NCBI GenBank assembly: GCA_016859345.1
Contig: CM029126.1
Span: forward strand, 6,925,027-6,989,026
Source of the DNA: Istiophorus platypterus
Lineage: Eukaryota; Chordata; Actinopteri; Istiophoriformes; Istiophoridae
Length of the DNA: 64,000 nucleotides
Direction of reading: 5' to 3'
Shown: positions 1 to 11,400 of the stretch, piece by piece
Layout of the letters: the number at the start of each line of letters is the position of its first letter
How positions within the stretch are numbered: position 1 is the stretch's first letter
The notes under the pieces: model-generated
The model's database searches: none
What the model was told of the DNA's origin: nothing
The model's input: only the letters and a program-made list of their open reading frames with translations
Made by a program: the position numbers and the translations under genes

Positions 1-3000
1 AAGCTCCAGTTTCTGGCACTGAAAAGTGGAAACTTACAGGAAGTATGAGCAGCCTCCAGGGGGCGGGCAGGGAGGACCGGGTTGGTGGTCGGGGAATTGG
101 AAGGGGTGGGAAAGAGTTGGGGTTCAAGAGGATGGCTGCGGGGTGGGGGCAGATTTCAGGAGGAGAGATGGCAGGGAGTTCGGCTCGCGGTCTAAATAAA
201 TAACGACCGATTATTCCATCGTCTTCCCTCTTTCAGGCCTTGAATTCCATCTCTCTTGTGCTAGCTGTTTACCCGTCTTCCTGCCCTGTGCTCCTCATTC
301 AACCAAACCAGTCTGTTTAAATTCATCAAGGACGCCTGATTGACATGAAGGCATCCGTTGCCAAAATTTATCGCCATGCAAATTGTTAGGGGGGCTTTGT
401 GTGTCAGCCTCAAGGCCTGACATGTAGGTCAAGGAAGCCTGGAGACAGAAAGCCTGTTGGTCACCTCTTCCAGTGTGTCTGTTTCCTGTCTCTCTCTCTC
501 TCTCTCTCACCCATTCATATTCCCCCCGACAAGTCCTTCTCCCCCCTCCCTCTGGGCTTATAGAAATATTTTTGAGCTGGTTTCATGGAAGATTTATAAA
601 TGTCGCACCTATAATCTTGACATCAAGAGTGACCAAGGCTATGAAAGTGCTTGAGAATCCCTCAGTTCTGAATTATAACCCCAAGCATGGAGAGGCACAT
701 TACAAATGCAGCACCATACAACAGCTTGATTATCTGCCGCTAGAAAAGTTGTTTTTTTTTCTTCTTTTTTTCTCTTTTCTTTTTTTCTATCCCCTAATAT
801 GAGTATCTGTTTGTGTTGTGGAAAATTTGCCTGCCGGGGACAGGCTGATCACTTGGCAGGTGCACTGGCGAACAAACTGGAGGCCATTTTCACACCTTAG
901 TCTTGCTTGACTTAGTGTAATATAATGTCTCTCTCCATCGCCGTACTCTCCCTTCACCTCACTCTCCCTCTGGAGAGATTTGCAGTGTGACTGCGACAAA
1001 CATCTAAGCTTTTCCTTTTCTACCGCTGAATTGCTCTTGGTTGCTTTGGCTTCCACTCACGGTGTCTCTTTCTTTCTCCTTCCTGTGTTTTTTTTTTGTT
1101 CCTTTTTTCTGTTCATTGTCATCTTCCTAACCTTCCATCTATTGTGGTACTCCTCTTTCTCCGGCGCTCTTTCAGCCTACACTTGAAAATGACTGTGATT
1201 GACATTTTCAGGTGCAATGCCATCGAACATGACTTTTTAAGAGTGATTTTTTCTTTTTAATTATTTATTGCCTTTATTTGACAGTCAGTAGCAGGGGAAT
1301 CAGACAGGGAACATGGGGAAAAACGAAGGTCCCCGGCCAAAATCTAACCTTGAACACTGTGGTTATGCGGCATCCGCTGTAACCATTTGGTTACCAGAGT
1401 GACCCAGAAGTGAAGCTTTCACATTTACAGCATTGCACCTCCACTTGATCCTGATGGATTTGCAGGTTTCTACCTTTATCAGCCAACTCACAATGTAAAT
1501 GCAGTGTGTAGGCGTCAAATGATCATATTCATGAATGCTGAACTCAAACATTGTACTTGCAACAAAGGTAGACATTTGGGATAGTCGATAGTAACGCTAA
1601 CTGACGCTTTATGCAAGCATTTGGGATTGAGCAAGGACCACTGAAACACATGGCCAGGGTTAAGAGGGAGAAAAAGCTTTTATCATTGCGGATTTGCACC
1701 TCAATCTTCATCGTACAGTAAGCTCTGCTACAACCCTCGAATTTCCCCTGCCCTTCTGGGGTAAAGTTAAAAACATAAATAAATAAATAAATGTCAGCAA
1801 CCGTCCCCCCTTGCCTGTTAAAACATGTCACAGCAGTACTTCACTATATAGAGTTAGAATTCAGACGGGAAAGATTGGCGAGAGCTGGACAGACAATTTT
1901 TGCAACTTGATAATGCGCCTCCGCTGTCTGAGCCACCTGATTGGAAAGACATGTCATGCACTCAGTGGACCAGTATTCAGAGCGAGTTAGCTGGAAACCG
2001 ACTGGCTAAGTTGAAATTCTGTGATTGACTCCAGAACTTTGAAGGTGCCTCTGACCGGCTCTGTAAATGAGTTTTTCTTATTTTTCCTCCAGTGCATTCG
2101 GCTCCTAATCCTCCCATGAGTCACCGTTTCTCTTTCTCCCTGTGTTCTTTTGGCTCGTTTCCCCTCTCGACGCTCATCTCCACACTTCCTCCGCCACTTT
2201 TCTTTTTTCTCTCTCTGTCTCTGGCTCCGTGTCTCCCTTGTTTACCTTCGTTCTCCCTTGATCGAACTTAGACAAGCCCAATTCCTCTGACCCTCGGAAC
2301 CCTGTCCTGCCTAAAGCCTTTCCACGGGAAAGAACAAATCTGATGATCAATCCTCTCTCCCTTTTTGCAGCGCACAAACAAATACACACACACACACACA
2401 CAGACTCCAAACTACCATATAGTGCAGAGATTGGCTGAGCCTAACTACCTGCCAACCAATTACCACACCACATCACCAGTGCTGCCACCTGTCCCAACCC
2501 CCCATCTGTGTTCCTCTGCACCTCAATCTGTTCCTGTCCACTTCCTTCTCCCATTACATTCCACACTTAGAGGGCTCTGCTTTTATCCCCTTTAATAACC
2601 CATTGTACCAAGGTTCTGCCTCCCGCAGGGCTCAGACCGTTGATTGTCTTACACCTCCACCTACTCCACCTACTACCTACCTCTCCAACTTTAATTGTCA
2701 CATGATCTTTTTAGTTGGGGTTTTTTTTTTTCTCTTTTTTATCTCTTTCCTCCGCTGAATCCCGCTGAGCAAACTCCCTGGTCCTCTAGATGTTTTCCAC
2801 TCAGCTCTAATTAAAGGCTCTCTGATATGAAAACCCATTTTCTACTGCTATGGGTCCTCTTCCTTGAACATGTAGCAGTCATGTAGTGTGGGCCCACTTA
2901 ATATGTATCTTTTATATAATAAATACCTAGGGCTTGCTAATAGGTATCTCTGTAATTTCTGCCTGTCCTCTTATGTTGTACGACAGTGGAGAAATATTTC

Positions 3001-6000
3001 CTGGATCAGCTAAAAGGCTTTTTTTTTTTTTTTTTTTAAACCTACCGTTTGCATACAGAGCTAAAGTTGTTTTTTTTCTTTTCTTGCATAGGTAAAATAG
3101 ATGGGTTTTGTCGAGAACTTGAACTGTGGGCTTTTTGATTTGCAGACTGTTGTACTTGGTTTGTTTTTCTGCAGGTTTGTCTAGACAGACCCAATCAGTC
3201 CTGTGTTTTCCAATGAATAGTCTTCCCTTCCACTACAGCATCTCATTAAGTAAGGGATATTTTTGTATGGGGCCCCAGATGCTCCTCTAGCTTGTCCACC
3301 AAGGTGCAAGCCTGGCAGCAATGGAAAATTAAATGCCCAACCAAAGCTGTTGGGGCTGGAGCTTTTACTTGGGTGCCTCCAGTTCTTTGCTTAGCTTTTT
3401 GCCTAATTTGTTTGGCCTAGTGTAGTTGGGCCAGACATTTCACTCTGTTAACAGGCAGTCGGAGCCACAAGGTCATTGGGTGAACAGCTCCTGTGAACTG
3501 TCCGGCTGCTTCCTGGACGTTTTTCATTGAAAGGTGTATAAAAAGCTCGAGGAGACCCAGGGGCTTGGAGGTCAAAGGCTGTGCCAACCAGTCAGAGTTG
3601 TTTACATCTGAGAAAGCCTTGAGGAGGCAAGCATGTTTTACACTGTTGCGGGAGAGGGTTCTACAGACTCCAATCAGGACTCCAGGAAAAAGACAGGGAA
3701 GGCTAAGTAGTGCTCTGTTTTCGGTCATTATGCTCCTGTCCAAACGGCCAGCTGAAAACCCTCAGACCCCTTTGACAGCTCTTTGTTCAATGCATAGTCA
3801 AAGCAGCCATGTTGAACGAGGCTTAGCCTTTCTGTACGGGTGTCAGGCTGTGTTAACAGCAGAACACCTATTTGTCCAATTCATCTGTAGTGTTTTTGAC
3901 CTCTCATCCTCCATCTGAGCAGCAAGCATTGTCCCTCTGACTCTTCACCTCAATTTGCTGCTTCACATCCACAAGGACCCGGCTTCAAGGTTCTCGCAAC
4001 CAGTGTGTCTGCCTCTCCCCCCCCTTTTTTTTTCGGAAGTTCCTTTTGAAGTAAAAGTTCACTCTGGAACATTTCACGACCAACTTACTTTCCACCCGTT
4101 TCCTTGATTTTCTATCGATTCCCGTCTGCCTTGGTTGGGTGGAAAAGGAGGAGAAAAGAAGAATGAGGAGGGTGGTGGATCGATGCTTGCCTGACCTCCC
4201 ATGAGGGGTTGGGTCAGATGCGTTTCAGATGAAAGTCTTTAACTATTTCTGGTGTGCCAGCCCGAGTTGAGGAAACGAAGCAACTCTAAAGAATTTTTAT
4301 TTATTTATTTTTAATTCCAAAAGCTATCCCCAACATTCAGATTTCCATGCAATTTTCAGTGATCTTCCTTCATATTGAACTTGCAAATGCTGTGACTGTG
4401 AGATGTTGGTTGTTATTGGAAATCGTTAAAGGACATCAATTTGTGAGCTCAAGGCCAACTTCGGAAATGATTAAAGCAAATATCTGTATCCAAAGTAAGC
4501 ACCGAAGATGTACTGCACTGCATCACTAAATCCTCCCCTGCAGACATTTCCTTACTTTTGCTGTGTCTCTGACACTGTTGTCACATGCTTTACAAACCGA
4601 ACAGGAAGAGGGGGCATTTTGCATTGTTTCCACATGTGGAGACCCTGAACCGTACAGATCAGGATCCCAGATGCTTTCTCTTAAAAATACAATCAAATTG
4701 ATATGCTCTCCATGCCCATGTAATCAGTAAATCCAGTCATAAATTATGTTAGTGTAGTAGACCTCAAAACCTCAATCCACAAATGGCACCGCTGCAAGCA
4801 GCAGTCTCCTCTGTGTACTCTGTATCTCCATCCCGTATTCCTAGAGCAACTCCATACAGCACTCCCTCACCAGTCATCCTCCATGGCTTTGGCCAAGCGT
4901 GCAAATGGCAAATGGACAGCGGGCGCCCCAGCGGCCCTTTCAGCCCATGTCTTATTCATGAGCAGGGGTCGGCGTGATGCCCCTCGTCACACACCATGTC
5001 AGAAACACACTCTTCCCTGCGCGCCGAAGCCACTTCTTACACTCCCCCCTCAAAACCTCTTCCTACCCAGTAAAATCCCTGTGACATTTTCACTTTATGT
5101 GCCACTTCGCTCCTATCCTGCCTAGCAAGGAAAGTGATAATAGTAATAGCCCACCGTAACGGCAGGAAACACTCAGCTGAAATGTAATCCAATGTAACAT
5201 CCAGCTCGCAGCTAGTCACCGCTCCGCTATAAGTCACACAGATGCCGCATGAATATGATAATGTGATTACTGGTGGTGTTTTCTTATATTGCGGCACATC
5301 AGTGAGGAGAATGTGATGTGGTCAGGCTTCGGGCCAGAGCGCTGCCTGCCCATCCCGCCGAGCATCTCATAAAAAGCAGGGAGTGGAGTAAAGCGAGGGG
5401 GAGTTGAGGGTATTAGATGATTACATGGCTCTATGATTTCATGAGGATGGTTCCAACTTCCTGGGAAACTATGACATCAGCAGCCTGACATTCAGGATGA
5501 AATGTCTTCTGTGCAGCACCAGAACTCTTAAGCCAGTCAAGTCAATAAAGTAGTAAAGTTGTATCGAGCGCCAGGCTTTGCTTAAAGGTCGGGTCGTTCT
5601 TTGGTGGCCAAGCAAAGGTGTTGGCTGTGGAAGGTGGCGGCATTATCAGCAATAATGTCTGAGTCCCAGAGAGGACTAATTTAATTGTATTCATTTTATA
5701 TATTATATATATGCAAAAATCTATCTCACTCTGACCTGATGTTAAGGGAACGGTACTGACGGCAGGTTTGCCTTTGAGACTTTCTTGCTTTAGAGGATTA
5801 GATACTATTCTCGGGTGACTAGAGGCCAATCCGAATTGAAACATTTCACGTTCATAGCAGCTTCATCTTTTTTTAAGATCTGGCAGCCTTGTTGACAATC
5901 AACTGACCGATTAAATTTTAACAAGACACCTGTGATGTGCCCTCTGCAGGGTTTAAACATCCGATCCATCATGGCCATTGCGCTCCTTTCTTTTGCCCTC

Positions 6001-6990
6001 CGCTCAGCTCTATTCATCTCTTCTTCTTAACTGGTCTGGGGAGGAGAAAATCATCTCTTGATTAAAATTTAATTAAAAGCCATTTAACTTTTCTTTTTTT
6101 CCCCCTCCTCCTTCTCAGCCCTTAACAGAAACAACTTTCCCCCTCTCCTGGTGGGGAGCATCTCACTTTGGTGGCTGGAAACCACTTAATACTCCCAGGA
6201 ACAGCGATTATTTCTCTTCTTTTATTACACCTATAGATCAGTGCAATTAAAGTCCCGAAAACGGTTCATAAAAAAGCCTCACAATAGTAAACAATCACTC
6301 TCTCGGGGTGTGAAAGGAGATCCACTGTCTCACCAGCAATCCTCAAATATCCATCCTCTCCCCAAAGGTTCAAAGTTATGTCCATGGAAGCAGTAATCAA
6401 CTCTAATCCACTAATCTCGTCGATTCGTTCGGATCCGACCCCTCTTGCTCTCGCTCTGTCGTGCGTGGAGATCATAGCCTGGGCCCTGTCCCCGCGCCGT
6501 CCCCCTTGGCCCAAGCAACACGCGGTGGCAAGGGGTCAGGATGCAGAGCAACACCGAGGCTGCGGCAGGGATCCCATCCTGCCAATTAGTCTCTTCCTGA
6601 GTCTCCTGGGCCCCCGGGGGCTCTGGATTTAATTAAGTAATTGAACAGATGATTCCCATTTGGCTGGCTCATTCCACACCGGCTCCCCCTTTGGAAGGTA
6701 GGGGAAGTATTATGTGTGGATTTGCATGCGTGCGTATCCTGAGCGCTGTATCTATCTCTCTGTCCCCTTTAACCATCCCGGTGGCAAAGGAGAAGAGCTG
6801 CTTCTTCCTAGTAATGTCACATCTGAGCATGTTTGTGTGCTTATGTGTGTCAGTGTGCCTTTGTGTGCTCGCGTGTGTGGTCATCCTTCAGCTGTGCTGC
6901 TGCTCCTTAATGACCCGTGCAGTGCCTGGGAGCAGGGGGTGTCACGGCGTCGTGACTAACAGCCTGGGCAGATTTGCTGCTGCCAAAGCC
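1..6990. other. Non-coding stretch, probably upstream or first-intron DNA
   Basis: No coding exon can be supported here. Open frames are short, lack family motifs and often run through simple sequence. Contents seen: a CT tract near 488-508, T-rich patches near 750-790 and 3020-3040, a short CA run near 2387-2402, and a degraded SINE-like block (listed separately). AT-rich, TAAT-containing patches such as 6058-6085 and 6625-6650 could be regulatory, but nothing proves it. This region may belong to the first intron of the IgLON gene whose second exon lies at 27304, because IgLON first introns are usually very long. Confidence 0.5.
1250..1401. repeat. Decayed tRNA-related SINE-like repeat
   Basis: The stretch contains 'tttattgcctttatttgaca', then 'gacagggaacatggggaaaa', then 'aaggtccccggcc', and ends with 'ggttaccagagtgac'. 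This order matches, from memory, a very common teleost dispersed repeat whose right part resembles a tRNA on the reverse strand. The copy is diverged: the internal promoter-like B-box region is degenerate. No flanking direct repeats were identified with confidence. Confidence 0.4.
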
Positions 6991-7010
6991 ACAGCCCCAG
7001 CCAAGCCCCC

Positions 7011-7146
7011 ACACACGCACGCACACACAGACACACACACACACACACACACTCCAACACACGCAGACACATACGCACACACGCGCACAAACACAAACAC
7101 ACTCAAACATGCATGCACAGAGAAACACCCCTACATACAAACACAC
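7011..7146. repeat. CA-rich microsatellite
   Basis: Interrupted (CA)n tract with a pure core around 7027-7052, followed by CA-rich imperfect sequence. Open frames reading His-Thr repeats across it are artefacts of the repeat. Confidence 0.9.
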
Positions 7147-7248
7147 CTCACTGTTTCCCCTGCTGCTTAGATTCCTCTAAATGTGTTTACGTTGCTGTGG
7201 ATGGCTGCCTTAAGACGTTATTATGAATTTATGTGTCTGCTGGGTAAA

Positions 7249-7249
7249 G

Positions 7250-7310
<61 letters not shown>

Positions 7311-7319
7311 TGTGTGTGA
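7249..7319. repeat. (TG)n microsatellite
   Basis: Nearly pure TG dinucleotide array of about 70 bases with one TTTG interruption. It lies about 100 bases after the CA tract, so the two arrays are in inverted orientation and could pair with each other. Confidence 0.95.
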
Positions 7320-7659
7320 GTACAGCGAACATCCTATATGGAGGGATGAGATTGAGTGTGTTGCTGTGAAAGACATCAGTAGGATAAGATTATTTTATGT
7401 ACATGTCATAGGACAATGCTAAAGCAAGGCTGCATCAGCCTGCTGGGGGGCCCCAGGGCAGAATTTAAATAATTAGGACTGCATATGGTTTAAAATTCGT
7501 CATTAGAAAAACAATTAAGGTTTTAATATTTGTGTCTATATAAACAGTGTTGAGAGACATACAAAGACCTAAAACTAGCAATACCACAATATAGCAATGC
7601 AACATATTATAGTGTTGTATTATGATCACTGATAAATTAATGTGTACATCCCTTAAAGT

Positions 7660-7950
7660 GCTTCTATTACTTTATGTACTGCTGGGTAGTGTGTCAGTTT
7701 CCCCCTGGGGATCAATAAAGTTTGATCTTGGCCGATAACACTACATCAGAATTTATTTGTTGATTATGTTTTTGTGTTAGTGATCTGAATCTCCAAATTA
7801 ACTAGTAACTAGAGTTGCAAAATAAATGTAATTGAATGAAGAGTACAGTGTTTTCATCTGAATTGTAGTGAAAGAAAATTGAAGTAACTAAAATCAAGTA
7901 CAATTACCTCCAAACTGTGCTCAAGTAAAGCACTTGAGCAAATGTGCAAA
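7660..7950. repeat. Composite teleost dispersed repeat with nested retroelement tail
   Basis: The left part reads 'ttactttatgtactgctggg' and the right part contains 'aactagtaactagagttgca' and the alternating 'ctcaagtaaagcacttgagc'. These are landmarks, recalled from memory, of a widespread fish non-autonomous repeat. Between them, 7697-7730 reads 'tttccccctggggatcaata' followed by 'aagtttgatctt', which resembles the 3' tail of a fish LINE or SINE. I infer one repeat with a second element's tail inserted. No coding capacity is present. Confidence 0.5.
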
Positions 7951-8488
7951 ACCGTGTTCCCCATTTGAAGAAAAGCAGCCCACACCCACAAATGTTGAGT
8001 CTGAAACCATACAAGAATTTCACCCAAAATGATCTCTTGATCACGCAAATATGATTTAAATCAGAAATGATTTGATCAAGAATATAGAAAACAGGATTAC
8101 GGAATTTATCAGTGATTTGAAATTCAGCTTTTGCTAATTAACAGTTTTTGTCAGGGATGCAAAAAAGTATTAAAGTCCTATATCCAGCCTTAGAAATAAT
8201 AAAGAGATTGTTAGAAAGGGCCCCTCCACAGCATCCTACCTCAAGACTAGGTAAAAGTGTAGGAGCCACCTTGAGATCATTGTCATTTCCACTGATTTTT
8301 TTTACTTCAAGTTTGCTTATTTCACATTTCAAAAATGCCACAAGTGAACCAAAGGCCGTTATCACTGCGGGTACTCCGGGTGCAGCTGTCCCCTTTGCTC
8401 GGTGGGTAACCTTAAAGTAAATTCATAAGCAGAAACCTTTGAGAAATGTGCATGGGTATGTGCCTCGTTACATCCCTCTGTATGTGTG

Positions 8489-9783
8489 TAAAGACCTTGT
8501 CAAAATTATTGGCACCACTGAATTTCAAGCACATGATTCAGAATATCTTTCTGAAACAAATGCAAATGAACCAGATTTGTATAGCCAGAATATTTGAATA
8601 AGATTTCCAAGGTTACTGAACAAAAGAAAAAAATAAACAAGTGAAAACATACAAACACAAAATGTACTCCAGACACAATTATTCGCACCTCCACAAATAT
8701 TTTGTTGCGGTAGCTTTGACAGCCTCTAAAAGTTTCTTGTAGCCGTTTAGAAGCTTCCTGCACCTGTCTGCTGGTTGTTTCTGCCGCTCTTCCTCCACTA
8801 TGTGTTCGAGCTTAAGCTCTCTCAGATTTCAGCTCCCTCCAAAGGTTTTCAATGGGCTTTCGGTCAGGTCTCATCAACGGCCAGTTTAAAACAGTCGGTC
8901 TTTTCCTGTTCCTAACGTTCTTCCGTGCTGTCGGATGTTCGCTTTGGGTCCTCGTCCTGCCGAGCGACCCGAGACCTTCACCCCAAACCTGGTTTCCTGT
9001 CACTTCCTTTCCTTGGTAATCTCCTGCTTTCATCATTCCTTTGATACATTTAATTCCTCCAGTACCAGAGGCAGCGGAGCAGCCCCACAGCCTGATACAA
9101 CCTCCACCATGTTTTACTGTAGGCAGGCTGTGCTTTTCCTTATGGGCTTCATTTCATCGGCTATAAACAAACTGAAGCACTGCGTTCCCAACAGTGAGCT
9201 CTCCAGGTCAGCCTGAAGCTCTTTAAAAAGCTTGTGTGGTGTTTTTTTTTTTTTTTTTTTTTTGGGGTGGGGTTTGCCCCAAAATCCCCATCAACCTTCG
9301 CAGACCTCTCTTTCTTGATAACATCATGAACTGTTGAAACAGGGATTTCGAGATCCTCTGCGATTGTTTTGTATTGTGTTTTTTGGTAATAACATTTCTG
9401 AAGTCCGCAGACAGCTCCCTTGTCTTCTCCATTGTGAAAAAGAAATTGAAAACAAACAACCGGCCCCTTTTTATGCAGCACATCCATCATTCATTGGTTA
9501 ATTCTGATCATGTGAACACTGGAGACTAAGCAGAGGTGAGTCTTATTTGTTTTTTATTTTGTTTTGAGTATCTAATTTGTATTCATTGAATGGGGTTCTA
9601 ACAACTGTGAGTACATTTTGTGTTTTTATTATTTCACTATTAGTTTTTGTTTTTTATTCGGTTTTGTTCATTTGTTGAGGTATTCTGATTATAAAAAATG
9701 GGTCATTTGCATTTTTTTTCTGAGGATATTCTGAATCATGCACTTGAAATTCAAGGGTGCCAATAATTTTGACCCGGATTGTA
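8489..9783 (-). mobile_element. Decayed Tc1/mariner-type transposon
   Basis: The two ends form an inverted repeat of at least 50 bases. The left end runs from about 8499 ('gtcaaaattattggcacc' then 'gaatttcaag') and the complement is at 9731-9774. Both ends abut TA dinucleotides, as expected for Tc1/mariner target sites. The interior on the minus strand holds pieces of a Tc1-type transposase. At about 1.3 kb it is shorter than a typical full element of about 1.6 kb. It is internally deleted and inactive. Orientation is set by the transposase fragments. Confidence 0.85.
8812..9483 (-). pseudogene. Tc1-type transposase remnant
   Basis: Reading the minus strand, the N-terminal part starts near 9435 with MEKTRELSADFRN. 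It continues, after a frame change, as KTIAEDLEIPVSTVHDVIKK, the helix-turn-helix DNA-binding region of Tc1 transposases. A homopolymer tract of about 22 T bases (plus strand, 9241-9263) follows. The central catalytic region is missing or unreadable. Near 8820-8870 the C-terminal motif PDRKPIENLWRELK is visible, which in intact proteins carries the last acidic residue of the DD(E/D) triad region. There are frameshifts and a large deletion, so no functional enzyme is encoded. Confidence 0.75.
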
Positions 9784-9969
9784 CAATTTATTTTTCTTTT
9801 TTTTTCTCTTTCAAGTGGACATGTGTTGGGTGTGAATGTGTGCGTACACGCACACTGGGCAGGTGGGTCATGAGCACTGAAGTGTTTCGGTGCAAGGACT
9901 TGTGGTTAGAAATCACAGCAGGTCCCGGGCGACTTGATTTTGCCCTGCGGCTCGTATAGAATCACCCCC

Positions 9970-9971
<2 letters not shown>

Positions 9972-10005
<34 letters not shown>
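9972..10005. repeat. (CA)n microsatellite
   Basis: Pure CA array directly following a run of C; simple sequence only. Confidence 0.95.
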
Positions 10006-10006
<1 letters not shown>

Positions 10007-11149
10007 CAAACACACACTCCTTGGAGATATAAGAAGGGAAAGAGTGAGGCGGGGGGAAGAGAGAACCCTCACATCCTTTTAACTGGGTCTCATAAATCAC
10101 AGACAGCAGCATGGCTGGATTATGTTGTCAAGTAAAAAATTGCATGTGCGTGTGCGTTTGGGTGTGTGTGTGTGAGAGAGTGTGTGTGTGTGTGAACGCG
10201 CACTCTCCTGTATGTTTCTAACGTGGGGCTGCCTACCGTAAGACAGTTGGCGAGGCATTGACACAGCATTGTTTAGCTGCTGTTTGTTGGAGAAGGGCTG
10301 CATAAAGCTCCCCTCACACAGTGGAGACACCTGAACGGCGTGAAAAGACTCATCTGAAAAACTTAACAGGTGGATGAAAAGCCGAAACAGAGATGTAAGG
10401 GTTTCAAAGTGAGAGAGAGAGAGGAGGGCAGGGAGCACGTTTGTGTTCGTATGAGAGTGACTGAGAGTTTGAGAGAAGAATTGGAATGGTTCAGTAGATT
10501 CATCAAGAGAGAGCGAATGAAGAAAAATGCTAGAAAAATGCATTTTGATAGCACGGGGGAAGTGAAGTGGGAGTATATTTAGAGGTGGTGGAGAAAAGGA
10601 ACGAATGAGCGAGAGAGACGGAGGGGGAGAGAGAGTCCATCATAGATCTATGGTTGCAGGCTTCAATCAATTATTAACGCCATGCAGATTAGCAGCCGAG
10701 CCGACAAACGATGCGATGATGGCTGTCACTTTCCCCCGCACAGCCGCCTACCTCAGGGAACGATGTCAAATGAGAAAACAACACAGGGAGAAAGAGAGAG
10801 TAGGGAAGAGCGACGACGAGAGATGAATTGGAAAAAAAAGAAAGAAAAAAAAAGTTGGAGCAAACCAGTGATGTGGATTGTTTCTTCCTCCGGGAGCTAG
10901 AGGGAGGGACCAGAACTTTAAGGGAGGAGCACGGTGTGGTTACACGGGCCGGAGAGGAGATGAGGTACAGTCATCATCTGTTTTCATGATCGGATGAAGG
11001 ACAGTTTAGCTCAGCTTTCAGGTAGCAGATATTTGCAGATAGATGTCCTGAGGCGTTAGAGATTTGTCAACCGGTCAGAGATGTTTCTAAAGCCTTTTTT
11101 GCTGAGGTACCTATTCCTTTAAAATCTCTGCTTATTGTCCATTTGGGAC

Positions 11150-11400
11150 ACTGCCTCTTGTGCAGGGGGAATTTTGATAATTGACTGATCATTTAATGTT
11201 GGTCTCAGCTTTTCCGATGTGAAGAATTGTTGTTTTTCTTTGCTTTATATCATTGTAAAGTAATAACTGTAGAGTCTATGGAGTGTTGGTGTCAAAAATT
11301 GGTTGTTTGAGAACCTTCTAACATTTTATAGACTTAATTATCAATTGATCAAAAATGATCAATTGATATGAGCTGCAGCCCACGACTACTCTGTGTTATA
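11150..11400. repeat. Probable hAT-type MITE remnant with perfect palindrome
   Basis: At 11339-11368 two perfect 13-base arms (TATCAATTGATCA and its complement) flank a four-base loop, followed by 'tgagctgcagccc'. On the left, 11173-11196 reads 'ttttgataattgactgatca'. These landmarks resemble a very common fish non-autonomous hAT-like repeat. The boundaries are uncertain and the assignment is from memory. Confidence 0.3.

Noticed and set aside
6974..7180. Gln/Thr/His-rich frame
   Set aside because: Product of the CA-rich microsatellite.
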